44,874 nucleotides of DNA from Hyphomicrobiales bacterium (GTDB lineage: Bacteria; Pseudomonadota; Alphaproteobacteria; Rhizobiales; Methyloligellaceae). Location of the stretch: the NCBI GenBank assembly GCA_003228955.1, contig QIGN01000191.1:1-44874 (forward strand), written 5' to 3'. A program made the translations under genes and the position numbers. Below are positions 1-7,880 of this stretch, one piece after another (the stretch's first letter is position 1; each line of letters begins with the position of its first letter). The notes below the pieces were generated by a model. That model saw nothing but the letters and a program-made list of their open reading frames with translations, was not told where the DNA came from and did not search any database.

Positions 1-1044
1 CTCGTCCATCATGAAGTAGATCGCGCCGGCCGGCGAAATGGCGTCGATCGCCGCATCGACGCTCAGTCCCATTTCGGCGGCCACGTCTTCAAGGTCGCGT
101 CCCTCCAGGCCATCGGCCTTTTGGGACCAGGTAATGAGCGTGCGCGAGGACAATGCCATCCGCTCCTTCTGCAAAATGGTGGAAGAGGCCACATAGGGAT
201 AGATATCGAGACCTATTTCCTGTGTTGCGCGCGCCGCGTCGATCATCGCCAGCGTCTCGCCCGAGCGGCCGTGATTGGCCAGCCCCACGCATTTATGATG
301 CGAGATGATGACGGGTACCCGCGCGGTGCGCCCGATCCGGAATGTTTCCTCAAGGGAGTCCGTGATTCCATCCGCCTCATCGCGCATATGGGTGGAGTGG
401 AACCCGCCCTCCTCATGCAGCACGCGGGCCAGGGCTTCTATTTCTTCCGTTGGCGCGGCCCTGGCCGGCGCATAATAGAGTCCAGTCGAAAGGCCCGCCG
501 CGCCGTCCCTGAGCGCCTGGCGCAGCAGGACCTTCATCCGGTCGACTTCATCCATCGTCGCGGCCCGGCCAAAACTGTCCATGACACCGGCGCGCAACGT
601 CGCGTGCCCGGCCTGGGCAACGACATTCACTGTTGGCGGCGATTTTTCCAGCGCATTGAAATATTCCGCGAAGTCGGGGAAAAAATCCGACGGGTCCGGG
701 CATATGAGATTCAGAGGCCCCGGCGGGCGCGTGCCGATGGTCAGCGGCGCAATGGATATGCCGCAATTGCCGGTGACGACGGTGGTAACACCCTGAGAGA
801 CCTTGCAGGCCATGGCGGAGTTGCTGAGCACGGCCCGGTCGTCATGGGTGTGGGCGTCGATGAATCCCGGAGCGAGGGCTTTGCCACCGGCATCGATTTC
901 AAATTCCGCGCTGCAATCCAGCGAAGGCCCGATAGCAGTGATGCGTTCTCCGGTCACCGCCAGATCACCCGGTGCGCCGGGCGCGCCGGAGCCATCGATG
1001 AGCATTGCATTGCGGATAACCAGGTCTGCATTTGCTGGCGGCAT
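1..1044 (-). CDS. N-acyl-D-amino-acid deacylase (amidohydrolase family), C-terminus cut by window edge
   Basis: The frame is open from an ATG at 1044 to the first base of the window, giving 348 codons with no stop, so the C-terminal part lies outside. By family it would hydrolyse N-acylated D-amino acids to the free D-amino acid with a metal-dependent amidohydrolase barrel. Visible signatures are the N-terminal strand AMLIDGSG, the metal motif DAHTHDD (H65, H67), the cysteine ligand in TGNCGIS (C94) that separates D-aminoacylases from most amidohydrolases, STHMRDE (H219) and ISHHK (H249/H250). A purine-rich ribosome site (AAAGGAAAG) lies about 8 bases before the ATG. It is transcribed away from the 2OG-oxygenase. 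The exact acyl-amino-acid substrate cannot be told from sequence; a related ureidase or dihydroorotase-like role is less likely because of C94. Confidence 0.88.
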   Translation of the reverse strand, partial: MPPANADLVIRNAMLIDGSGAPGAPGDLAVTGERITAIGPSLDCSAEFEIDAGGKALAPGFIDAHTHDDRAVLSNSAMACKVSQGVTTVVTGNCGISIAPLTIGTRPPGPLNLICPDPSDFFPDFAEYFNALEKSPPTVNVVAQAGHATLRAGVMDSFGRAATMDEVDRMKVLLRQALRDGAAGLSTGLYYAPARAAPTEEIEALARVLHEEGGFHSTHMRDEADGITDSLEETFRIGRTARVPVIISHHKCVGLANHGRSGETLAMIDAARATQEIGLDIYPYVASSTILQKERMALSSRTLITWSQKADGLEGRDLEDVAAEMGLSVDAAIDAISPAGAIYFMMDE

Positions 1045-1124
1045 TTTTTAGGTCTTTCCTTTGAACCTTTTTGCGGCCCCGCGCGACCAATCCTGCGTAG
1101 CACGGAATCAAGGGAGATTGTGAA

Positions 1125-1205
1125 ATGCGGCATCTGAAGCTGGCTCTGAACGTCATGGCCGTGCTGGGCGTGGCCGCCGGTACGGCGTCTGTCTATTTTG
1201 TATGA
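1125..1205 (+). CDS. Possible 26-residue single-pass membrane peptide
   Basis: A short frame encodes 26 residues with a basic start (MRHLK) followed by an almost unbroken hydrophobic stretch long enough for one membrane span. An AGGGA element sits about 9 bases ahead of the ATG. It lies in the divergent gap between the deacylase and the 2OG-oxygenase gene, on the same strand as the latter. I recognise no family. It could equally be chance in a GC-rich promoter region, so the call rests only on the ribosome site and the residue pattern. Confidence 0.3.
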   Translation: MRHLKLALNVMAVLGVAAGTASVYFV

Positions 1206-1326
1206 CCGGGCGGCACTGACCGGGCCGGACCATACCCAAATTGTCGCAGCGGCGTATCGCGCACTTTCCAGCAGTGGCGCCGGGTTGTTTTGTGGTCACC
1301 TCCATACATAGGAAATGAGGTGAGCC

Positions 1327-1938
1327 ATGATTGATCTTGAAGCGATCTGGGGGGCACACGTCAATGAATGGCCGTACAAGTTTCTGGTCGCCGGCAACGT
1401 CCTGGGTGCGCCGGACCTGAAACGGCTCTGGGAGGATTTTCCACACATTGAACAGCCTGGAGCATTTCCCCTTGAGGAATTGGAATACGGTCCGGCTTTT
1501 GCGCGTCTTATCGAGGAGTTCCGTTCAAAGGAATTCATCTATCTGATAGGCAAGAAATTCCAGATAAACCTGACCCTCAAGCCATTGTTCGTTTCTGTCC
1601 GGGGCCATTCCCGGATCACGGATGGAAAAATCCACACCGACTCGAAGTCGAGAGTGGTTTCCTGCGCGCTGTATCTGAACGATGATTGGGAAGAAGATGC
1701 GGGCCGGCTGCGTATGCTGAGGAGTTCGCACAGTTTTAACCGGCCCTATGCGGAGATACCGCCAAATGCCGGGACCCTTGTCGCGATCAGGCGCTCTGAC
1801 CGCTCCTGGCATGGTCATCTCCCCTATGAAGGGCAACGGCGCTGCATCATGCTCAACTGGATGTGGTCGCGCGGCAGGCGCGAAGTGGAGCGCCTCCGGC
1901 ACCGGATGTCGTCGCGGGTTAAAAGCGCGCTGGCCTGA
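1327..1938 (+). CDS. 2OG-Fe(II) oxygenase family protein
   Basis: The 203-residue product has the layout of a small 2-oxoglutarate/Fe(II) dioxygenase of the prolyl-4-hydroxylase-like superfamily. The facial triad is readable as H103-x-D105 (in GKIHTDSKS) and a distal histidine at H162 or H164 (SWHGH), with R172 placed to bind the 2-oxoglutarate carboxylate. Such enzymes hydroxylate proteins or small molecules at the cost of O2 and 2-oxoglutarate; the substrate here is unknown. The ATG is preceded by GAGGTGA at good spacing. The gene lies 82 bases ahead of the MmgE/PrpD gene on the same strand, with a perfect 12-base palindrome in between, so shared transcription is possible but not certain. 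There is no signal peptide, so it should be cytoplasmic. Confidence 0.85.
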   Translation: MIDLEAIWGAHVNEWPYKFLVAGNVLGAPDLKRLWEDFPHIEQPGAFPLEELEYGPAFARLIEEFRSKEFIYLIGKKFQINLTLKPLFVSVRGHSRITDGKIHTDSKSRVVSCALYLNDDWEEDAGRLRMLRSSHSFNRPYAEIPPNAGTLVAIRRSDRSWHGHLPYEGQRRCIMLNWMWSRGRREVERLRHRMSSRVKSALA

Positions 1939-1942
1939 CCTG

Positions 1943-1954
1943 GGGTCCGGACCC
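1943..1954. repeat. Palindrome GGGTCCGGACCC after the oxygenase gene
   Basis: A perfect 12-base palindrome begins 5 bases after the stop codon of the 2OG-oxygenase gene. The same 12-mer recurs inside an 18-base perfect palindrome at 10595-10612, at the end of petC. There is no T-run after it, so it is not an obvious intrinsic terminator. Confidence 0.6.
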
Positions 1955-2020
1955 TTGCCTATTGTCGCCGCCCGTGTTCAGGACCATGATAGCGAAAACA
2001 GGTCAGGCGAGGCGGATGAG

Positions 2021-3397
2021 ATGAGTGAAATCACGAGGCAACTGGCATCCTTCGTTGCGGATCTGACTTTTGGAGACCTGCCGGACGAAGTTATCGAGCG
2101 GTCGAAGAGGCTGATTCTGGACCTCACCGGCATCATCATCCGCGCGCGTCACGACGCGGAATCGACTCCGAGCCTCATATCGGCGGTCGAGAAACTCGGG
2201 CTTGCGGATGGCGTCTGTTCGGTGATGGGCGATGCGCGCTCCTATGCGCCAACGGCGGCGGCGCTCATCAATGGCACGCTCGCTCATTCGCTCGATTTCG
2301 ATGACACCCATGCGGCCGGCTCGCTGCATTCCTCCGCGCCGATTGTTCCCGCCGCCCTCGCCGCCGCCCAGATGAGCGATGCGTCGGGCAAGGAGCTGAT
2401 AACCGCCGTGGTCGCCGGATATGAAGTCCAGATCAGGCTGGCTCTGGCGCTCGATCCGACCGCCCATTACGACCGGGGCTTCCACCCGACGGCCACCTGC
2501 GGCGTGTTCGGCGCCGCCGCTGCCGCCGGTAAACTGCTCGGGCTGGACGCGGACGGTATTCAGAGCGCCTTTGGCATTGCGCTCAGCCAGGCGGCGGGGT
2601 CCATGCAGTTCCTTGCCGATGGCGCATGGACCAAGCGCTCCCATGTGGGGCAGGCGGCGCAGAACGGTCTCATATGCGCAACTCTGGCGGGCGAGGGCTT
2701 CAAGGGCCCGCGCGAGGCCTTCGAGGGCCGGTACGGTTTTCTGCATGGCTACTCGCCGCAATCCGTTCCCGAAAAGGCGGTCGAAGGCCTTGGCGAGAGG
2801 TGGGAGACCATGGCGCTGGCCGTGAAACCCTATCCCTCCTGCCGTTACTCCCACGCGGCTATTGATGGCCTTGTTTTGCTCATGAAGGAGCATGGGTTCT
2901 GCGCGGGCGATGTCGAGGCGGTTGAAATAGGCCTGCCGGAGACGGGCTGGAAAATTATCGGCGGACCGGAGGACAAGACCAATCCGCGCAGCGTCGTGGA
3001 CGGCCAGTTCTCCATGCCGTTCTGCGCGGCGGTGGCGCTGCGCGAGGGTGGCCTCGCCTGGGATGACTATAAAAAGCACCTGGAGGACGAAACCACCCGC
3101 GCGCTGACCCGAAAGGTCCGCTCCGTGGTGGACGAGCGCGCGCAGGCGGAGTTTCCCGCCAATCTGAGCGCGGTCGTCCAGGTGAAGACCGCAAGCGGAG
3201 AATTTGAATCGCTGGTCGTGGTGCCGAGGGGCGAGCCGGATAATTTCCTCGACGATGAGGAGTTCCGCGGCAAATTCGACGGCCTTTGCGCGCCGTATCT
3301 GGGCGAGGAGGGGGCCAACCGTCTCGCCGACCAGCTGATGGCGCTGGAGCAGGCCAACTCCGTGTCGGCTGTCATGGCATTGAGCCAGGGGTCCTGA
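2021..3397 (+). CDS. MmgE/PrpD family protein
   Basis: The 458-residue product belongs to the MmgE/PrpD fold, which includes 2-methylcitrate dehydratase and cis-aconitate decarboxylase. Residues that line the active site in the family are present: DFDDTH at 92-97, H103, H155 (GFHPTAT) and K205-x-x-H208 (TKRSH). I chose the ATG at 2021 because family homology starts at once (SEITRQLASFV); the frame stays open back to 1748 but that stretch overlaps the preceding gene. It heads a run of five genes for acyl-CoA chemistry with gaps of only a few bases, so it probably (de)hydrates or isomerises a branched di- or tricarboxylic acid feeding that pathway. The exact reaction cannot be assigned, as this family is functionally diverse. 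Confidence 0.9.
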   Translation: MSEITRQLASFVADLTFGDLPDEVIERSKRLILDLTGIIIRARHDAESTPSLISAVEKLGLADGVCSVMGDARSYAPTAAALINGTLAHSLDFDDTHAAGSLHSSAPIVPAALAAAQMSDASGKELITAVVAGYEVQIRLALALDPTAHYDRGFHPTATCGVFGAAAAAGKLLGLDADGIQSAFGIALSQAAGSMQFLADGAWTKRSHVGQAAQNGLICATLAGEGFKGPREAFEGRYGFLHGYSPQSVPEKAVEGLGERWETMALAVKPYPSCRYSHAAIDGLVLLMKEHGFCAGDVEAVEIGLPETGWKIIGGPEDKTNPRSVVDGQFSMPFCAAVALREGGLAWDDYKKHLEDETTRALTRKVRSVVDERAQAEFPANLSAVVQVKTASGEFESLVVVPRGEPDNFLDDEEFRGKFDGLCAPYLGEEGANRLADQLMALEQANSVSAVMALSQGS

Positions 3398-3400
3398 GCG

Positions 3401-3919
3401 GTGGTCGCTGAAGCGAAAAAAATCGGCGAAGGCCGCTACCGCGAGTCCTATGGCCGGTATTTCGAGGAATTCAAGGTCGGCGATGTGTACGAGCACCGGC
3501 CCGGGCGCACCATATCGGAAGCGGACAACACATGGTTCACCCTGCTCACCATGAACCAGCACCCGCTGCATTTTGATTTCGAATATGCGGCCAAAAGCGA
3601 GTTCGGCAAACCGCTGGTGAATTCCTGCCTGACGCTCTCGATCGTGGCGGGCATGAGCGTTTCGGACATCAGCCAGAAAACCATCGCCAATCTGGGGTGG
3701 GACAAGATCAAACTTCCCGCGCCCGTTTTTATCGGCGACACGATTTATGCGGAATCGGAGGTGCTTGCCAAACGCGAATCCAGATCGCGCCCCACCCAGG
3801 GCATTGTCACCGTGAAGACCACCGGGAAAAAGGCGGATGGGACCGAGATCATGTCCTTTGAGCGCAGTATGCTGATTCCCAGGCGCGGGCACGGCGTGGA
3901 CGACAGGGCGGATTACTAG
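3401..3919 (+). CDS. MaoC-family (hotdog) dehydratase
   Basis: A 172-residue hotdog-fold hydratase of the MaoC type, starting with GTG only 3 bases after the PrpD-like gene stop. The hydratase motif is recognisable as MNQHPLHFD (N52, H54, P55, H57): the classic catalytic aspartate of GDxNPxH is an asparagine here, as I recall for the longer MaoC subgroup linked with CaiB/BaiF transferases and dicarboxyl-CoA chemistry, which includes mesaconyl-CoA hydratase. The stretch NSCLTLSIVAGMSVSDISQ is also typical of that subgroup. By context it probably hydrates an unsaturated acyl-CoA produced by the adjacent acyl-CoA dehydrogenase. Whether the substrate is mesaconyl-CoA, itaconyl-CoA or something else is inference. 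Confidence 0.88.
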   Translation: MVAEAKKIGEGRYRESYGRYFEEFKVGDVYEHRPGRTISEADNTWFTLLTMNQHPLHFDFEYAAKSEFGKPLVNSCLTLSIVAGMSVSDISQKTIANLGWDKIKLPAPVFIGDTIYAESEVLAKRESRSRPTQGIVTVKTTGKKADGTEIMSFERSMLIPRRGHGVDDRADY

Positions 3920-3922
3920 GCA

Positions 3923-5086
3923 GTGGATCAACGGCGAAATATAACTTCCGAAGAAGACGAGGCGCTGATCCTCGCCAGCGTGCGGGAATTTCTCAAACGC
4001 GACGTGGCGCCTTACGCCCACGATCTTGAAGCACGGGACGAATACCCTCAGGAGATCGCCGACAAGATGGCGGAGCTCGGGCTGTTCGGCATCACGATTT
4101 CTTCAGACTATGGCGGGCTTGGATTATCAGCGTCCACTTTCGCGCGCATTGTGGAGGAAATCGCGGCTGTGTGGATGTCGGTCGGCGGCATCATCGGCTC
4201 GCATCTCATCATGGCCAGTATGGTGGAGCGGTTCGGTTCCGATGAAATGAAACAGGCCTATCTGCCGAAATTCGCCTCCGGCGAACTGCGCGGCGGCATC
4301 GCGCTCACCGAGCCTGACGCGGGCACCGATCTGCAGGGCATCCGTATGCGCGCGGAGCGCGAGGGCGATGACTATGTCATCAACGGGTCCAAGATGTGGA
4401 TCACCAATTCCCTGATGGGCAACATTCTCGCCGTGCTGGTGAAAACGGATTCTAAGGCGGAGCCGGCGCACAAGGGCATGAGCATATTGCTTGTCCCGCG
4501 CGAGGCCGGCTATGTGCCCTCAAGGCTCGGCAAGCTCGGCTATCGCGGCGTCGATACATGCGGCATTGAATTCAGTGACGTGCGGGTCCCGCAGAAAAAT
4601 CTGCTTGGCGGCGGGGAAGGCCGGGGCCTGCAACAGACGCTCAACGGGCTGGAGCTTGGGCGCATCAATGTGGCGGCGCGCGGCGTCGGTATTGCCCGGG
4701 CGTGTCTTGAAGAATCGCTGGCCTATGCCCAGACGCGAAAGACCTTCGGCAAACCCATTGCTGAGCACCAGACCATCCAGATCAAACTCGCCGACATGGC
4801 AACGCGGGTGGAGGCGGCGCGGCTCCTGACGCAGCAGGCGGCGCAGGCCTATGATGAGGGCCGGCGCAGCGATCTGGAGGCCGGCATGGCCAAGCTGTTC
4901 GCGACGGAAGCGGCGATGGAGAATTCAGCGCAAGCCATGCGCATCCACGGCGCTTATGGCTATTCGACGGAATTCAACATCGAGCGCTATTATCGCGATG
5001 CGCCGCTGCTGGCGATCGGCGAGGGGACCAATGAGTTGCAACGCCTCATCATCGCCCGCCAGCTTGTCGAAAAATATCCGGTGTAG
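3923..5086 (+). CDS. Acyl-CoA dehydrogenase
   Basis: A 387-residue FAD-dependent acyl-CoA dehydrogenase of usual length. The FAD/substrate region TEPDAGTDL, the MWITNS segment, the C-terminal arginine motif QTRKTFGKPI and the terminal GEGTNELQRLIIARQL are all present; E367 in GEGT sits where short-chain and branched-chain members carry the catalytic base. The start is GTG, 3 bases after the MaoC gene stop. It introduces an alpha,beta double bond into an acyl-CoA and passes electrons to electron-transfer flavoprotein. Sandwiched between MaoC hydratase and CoA-transferase genes, it is probably committed to one pathway rather than general beta-oxidation. The chain length specificity cannot be read from sequence. 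Confidence 0.95.
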   Translation: MDQRRNITSEEDEALILASVREFLKRDVAPYAHDLEARDEYPQEIADKMAELGLFGITISSDYGGLGLSASTFARIVEEIAAVWMSVGGIIGSHLIMASMVERFGSDEMKQAYLPKFASGELRGGIALTEPDAGTDLQGIRMRAEREGDDYVINGSKMWITNSLMGNILAVLVKTDSKAEPAHKGMSILLVPREAGYVPSRLGKLGYRGVDTCGIEFSDVRVPQKNLLGGGEGRGLQQTLNGLELGRINVAARGVGIARACLEESLAYAQTRKTFGKPIAEHQTIQIKLADMATRVEAARLLTQQAAQAYDEGRRSDLEAGMAKLFATEAAMENSAQAMRIHGAYGYSTEFNIERYYRDAPLLAIGEGTNELQRLIIARQLVEKYPV

Positions 5087-5088
5087 GA

Positions 5089-6285
5089 ATGAGTGCGCCA
5101 CTCCCTCTTGAAGGCGTCCGCGTGCTGGCAGTCGAGCAATATGGCGCCGGGCCGTTCGGCACCCTGTTCCTGGCCGATCAGGGGGCGGAGGTCATCAAGA
5201 TCGAGAACCCCAATACGGGCGGGGATTTCGCCCGCGAGGTGGGGCCGTATTTCTTCACGCCCGAGGATTCCGAATTCTTCCACGCTTACAATCGCAACAA
5301 GAAAAGCCTCGGCCTCGATCTCTCCAAGCCAGAAGGGCGCGAAGTGTTCCACGATCTGGTGAAGGGCGCGGACGCGGTGGCCTCGAACCTGCGCGGCGAT
5401 GTGCCGGACAAACTCGGCCTCACATACGAGGCGCTCAAAGAAATCAATCCGAAAATCGTCTGCGCTCACCTTTCCGCCTATGGCCGCGAGGGGTCGCGGG
5501 CGAGCTGGCCGGGCTTCGATTATCTCATGCAGGCGGAGGCGGGATATTTCGCCCTGACGGGCGAACCCGATACGCCCCCGACGCGCTTCGGGCTGTCCGT
5601 CGTCGACCAGATGACGGGACTCGCCCTGGCCTATGCGCTGCTGGCCGGACTGACCGGCGCGCGGGCGTGCGGAGAGGGCCGCGATATGGATGTGAGCCTG
5701 TTCGACATCGCCATGTGCAATACGGCCTATCCCGCCATCTGGTATCTGAACGAGGGCCATGTGCAGGAGCGCTTGCCACGCTCCGCCCATCCCTCCCTCA
5801 CGCCATGCCAGACCTACAAGACCAGGGACGGCTGGATTTATCTCATGTGCAACAAGGAGAAATTCTGGCCCGCCCTTTGCCATGCTGTCGGCAAGGAGGA
5901 GTGGGCCGCCGACCCGCGCTTCGCGCGCTTCAGGGACAGGCTGGAAAACCGGAAGGCGATTGAGGAACTGCTCGATGACGTTCTCGCCGCGAAGACCACC
6001 GCCGAATGGCTCGAACTTTTCGCCGGCGAAGTTCCGGCATCGCCCATAAACGGCATTGCCGATGCCCTCGACAATCCATTCGTGGCCGAGCGGGGCGGCG
6101 TGCAGACGCTTCATCTGGAAGGTCATGGCGACTACCGGATGCTGGCCTCTCCCGTCCTCAGCGGCGGGTCGCAAACCCCCGCCAATCCGGCGCCGAAACT
6201 CGGCCAGCAAACCGAAGAAATCCTGCATGGACTTGGTTATGACGCGGCAAAACTGAAATCGCTCCGCGATGCAAAGGCGATCTGA
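5089..6285 (+). CDS. CaiB/BaiF family CoA-transferase
   Basis: A 398-residue class III CoA-transferase. The N-terminal LEGVRVLAVEQYGAGPFGT and GAEVIKIENP segments are typical, and D173 in SVVDQMTG occupies the position of the catalytic aspartate that forms the mixed anhydride with the acid (D169 in formyl-CoA transferase). The ATG lies 2 bases after the dehydrogenase stop, so translation is probably coupled. In the operon it would activate the free acid as a CoA thioester, using an acyl-CoA such as succinyl-CoA as donor. It resembles the succinyl-CoA:malate/citramalate type of transferase in its company of genes, but the acid is not determinable from the sequence. Confidence 0.93.
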   Translation: MSAPLPLEGVRVLAVEQYGAGPFGTLFLADQGAEVIKIENPNTGGDFAREVGPYFFTPEDSEFFHAYNRNKKSLGLDLSKPEGREVFHDLVKGADAVASNLRGDVPDKLGLTYEALKEINPKIVCAHLSAYGREGSRASWPGFDYLMQAEAGYFALTGEPDTPPTRFGLSVVDQMTGLALAYALLAGLTGARACGEGRDMDVSLFDIAMCNTAYPAIWYLNEGHVQERLPRSAHPSLTPCQTYKTRDGWIYLMCNKEKFWPALCHAVGKEEWAADPRFARFRDRLENRKAIEELLDDVLAAKTTAEWLELFAGEVPASPINGIADALDNPFVAERGGVQTLHLEGHGDYRMLASPVLSGGSQTPANPAPKLGQQTEEILHGLGYDAAKLKSLRDAKAI

Positions 6286-6289
6286 AACC

Positions 6290-7084
6290 ATGAGCGAAGC
6301 TGTTGTCCTGACCGAAACAGACGCGCGCGGGGTGGCGAGCGTCCGGCTCAACCGTCCGGAGGTGAACAATGCCTATAACGGCGAGATGATCGATGCCCTG
6401 ATCGCGGGCATTGACGTGCTTGCCAAGGACGACTCGGTGCGGGTCATCGTCATCCGGGGTAATGGCCGGCATTTCCAGGCCGGGGCCGATCTCAACTGGA
6501 TTCAGGAAAACGCGGGCAAAAGCTTTGAGGAAAATCTAAAAGTCTCCCGCGCCACGACGGCGGCAATCCATGGACTGACCACATGCCTCAAGCCGACCAT
6601 CGCGCTCATTCATGGCGGCTGCTTCGGCGGCGGCACGGGGCTGGCCGCCGCCTGCGATATCGTCATCGCGGAAGAAGGCGCCATCTTCGCCATCACCGAG
6701 GCGCGCTGGGGGCTGGTGGCGACGCCGATTGTGCCACAGCTGCTCTCACGGCTCGGGGCGGGACGGCTGCGCCGCTACAGCCTAACCTGCGAGCGCTTCG
6801 ATGCCAGACGCGCATTCGAGATTGGTTTTGTCGATGAGGTCTGCGAGGCCGGAAAACTGGAAGAGGCGGCGGAACCCATTATCGATGCGCTGCTTCACTG
6901 CCCGCCCGATGCTCTCGCGGGCACAAAAGCCAACGCGCTCAAATTTGCCGGGCTTGAATTCACGCCCGAGGAACTGGAAGACATGGCGCAGCTTCACGCC
7001 AGACGGCGCATGACCGAAGATGCGGCGGAAGGCCTGAGCAGTTTCCTGCAGAAGCGAAAACCGAAATGGGTTCCGGAGGGCTGA
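6290..7084 (+). CDS. Enoyl-CoA hydratase/isomerase (methylglutaconyl-CoA hydratase-like)
   Basis: A 264-residue crotonase-fold enzyme. The oxyanion-hole loops are visible in FQAGADLNW (A64-D67) and GGCFGGGTGLAAACD, and E137 in AITEARWGLVATPIVPQL matches the single catalytic glutamate pattern of methylglutaconyl-CoA hydratases (LiuC/AtuE-like), including the RRYSLTCERFDARRAFEIGFVDEV region. The ATG at 6290 is preferred: an in-frame ATG at 6269 lies inside the CoA-transferase gene. It is the last gene of the five-gene operon and converges on trmL, with 5 bases between the two stop codons. The product would hydrate a branched unsaturated acyl-CoA. A lyase or isomerase role within the same fold is possible. 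Confidence 0.9.
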   Translation: MSEAVVLTETDARGVASVRLNRPEVNNAYNGEMIDALIAGIDVLAKDDSVRVIVIRGNGRHFQAGADLNWIQENAGKSFEENLKVSRATTAAIHGLTTCLKPTIALIHGGCFGGGTGLAAACDIVIAEEGAIFAITEARWGLVATPIVPQLLSRLGAGRLRRYSLTCERFDARRAFEIGFVDEVCEAGKLEEAAEPIIDALLHCPPDALAGTKANALKFAGLEFTPEELEDMAQLHARRRMTEDAAEGLSSFLQKRKPKWVPEG

Positions 7085-7089
7085 CACGC

Positions 7090-7548
7090 TCAGTGCGGAA
7101 ACCCGTCCGTCTGCCGCAAGCCTTCGCCGAGCACCATCGCGGCCGCGGTCACGATATTGAGCGAGCGCCGCCCCCGCGCCATGGGGATCCGCACGGATGC
7201 ATCGGCGGCCTCATGAACGTCCTCCGGCACGCCCGCGCTCTCGCGGCCAAGCAGCAGGATATCGCCGGGCAGGTAGGAGAGGGCGGAGTAAGGCGTTTCA
7301 GCCCGGGTGGTCAGCAGGATCAGCCGGCATTTCTCGTCGATGCGCCAGCTATTGAATGTCTCGAAAGAGTCATGGCGGCGGATGCGGGCATGCTCGATAT
7401 AGTCGAGCCCCGCGCGCCGCAGCGCCCGCTCACTCAAATCGAATCCCGATGGTGCGACGATATGGACGTCGATGTTCACGCAGGCGGCAAGCCGCAGGAT
7501 CGCCCCGGTGTTTTGCGGAATATCGGGCTGGTAGAGGGCTATATCCAT
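7090..7548 (-). CDS. trmL: tRNA (cytidine(34)-2'-O)-methyltransferase
   Basis: A 152-residue SPOUT-class RNA methyltransferase that by family 2'-O-methylates the wobble base of tRNA-Leu isoacceptors using S-adenosylmethionine. The three SpoU motifs are in order: PQNTGAILRLAA near the N-terminus, LLLGRESAGVPEDVH, and RSLNIVTAAAMVLGEGLRQ at the knot. I chose the ATG at 7548 (MDIALYQPDIPQNTG) because TrmL proteins start there; an in-frame GTG at 7581 would add 11 unconserved residues. It is monocistronic as far as can be seen, converging on the enoyl-CoA hydratase gene and divergent from petABC. Confidence 0.93.
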   Translation of the reverse strand: MDIALYQPDIPQNTGAILRLAACVNIDVHIVAPSGFDLSERALRRAGLDYIEHARIRRHDSFETFNSWRIDEKCRLILLTTRAETPYSALSYLPGDILLLGRESAGVPEDVHEAADASVRIPMARGRRSLNIVTAAAMVLGEGLRQTDGFPH

Positions 7549-7785
7549 CGGATTTATCCGCGATACGTTGAGTTTCTGCACACCGATTGGAACATGCCCT
7601 AGACATTCGCGCGCAAGGGTGCAAAAAAGTGGTGAATCGGGACCATCACCGTCTTTGGCTCAACGGCATTATGCGTGCGGCGGGATGGGAACAGATTTGG
7701 GGGTATCAGTCCATCCTTTGGTGATGTGGGTCTGGAGTGCGGCGATAGCGCGGCTCTTCCAGGGCGAGCCAGAGGCTGTCATTGC

Positions 7786-7839
7786 TGTTGTCGCCGGCCT
7801 GTTGTCGCCGGCCTGTTGTCGCCGGCCTGTTGTCGCCGG
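7786..7839. repeat. 14-bp tandem repeat upstream of petA
   Basis: The unit TGTTGTCGCCGGCC is present in three perfect copies (7786-7799, 7800-7813, 7814-7827) followed by 12 of 14 bases of a fourth (7828-7839). It lies in the 332-base trmL-petA divergent gap, about 40 bases ahead of the petA start, so it falls within the promoter or 5' leader of the bc1 operon. Since 14 is not a multiple of three it is not a coding repeat. No other clear element was identified in the gap. Confidence 0.9.
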
Positions 7840-7880
7840 AGTGTCCCCGGATTTTTGGTCTTTGAAGGAGGAATTGCGCC

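Noticed and set aside
121-1137. 338-codon plus-strand frame at the window start
   Set aside because: Antisense to the D-aminoacylase-type gene, whose metal ligands are all visible on the minus strand.
3401-3919. Asparagine in place of the usual MaoC catalytic aspartate, as evidence for an inactive enzyme
   Set aside because: The MNxHPLH pattern appears to be normal for this MaoC subgroup, so I do not treat it as loss of function.
2003-4021. 672-codon open frame on the minus strand
   Set aside because: It runs antisense through three well-supported genes (PrpD-like, MaoC, dehydrogenase), shows no family signature, and is rich in Arg/His as expected of a shadow frame in GC-rich DNA.
4990-6369. 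459-codon minus-strand frame opposite the CoA-transferase gene
   Set aside because: Antisense shadow of a gene with clear catalytic motifs; no domain recognised.
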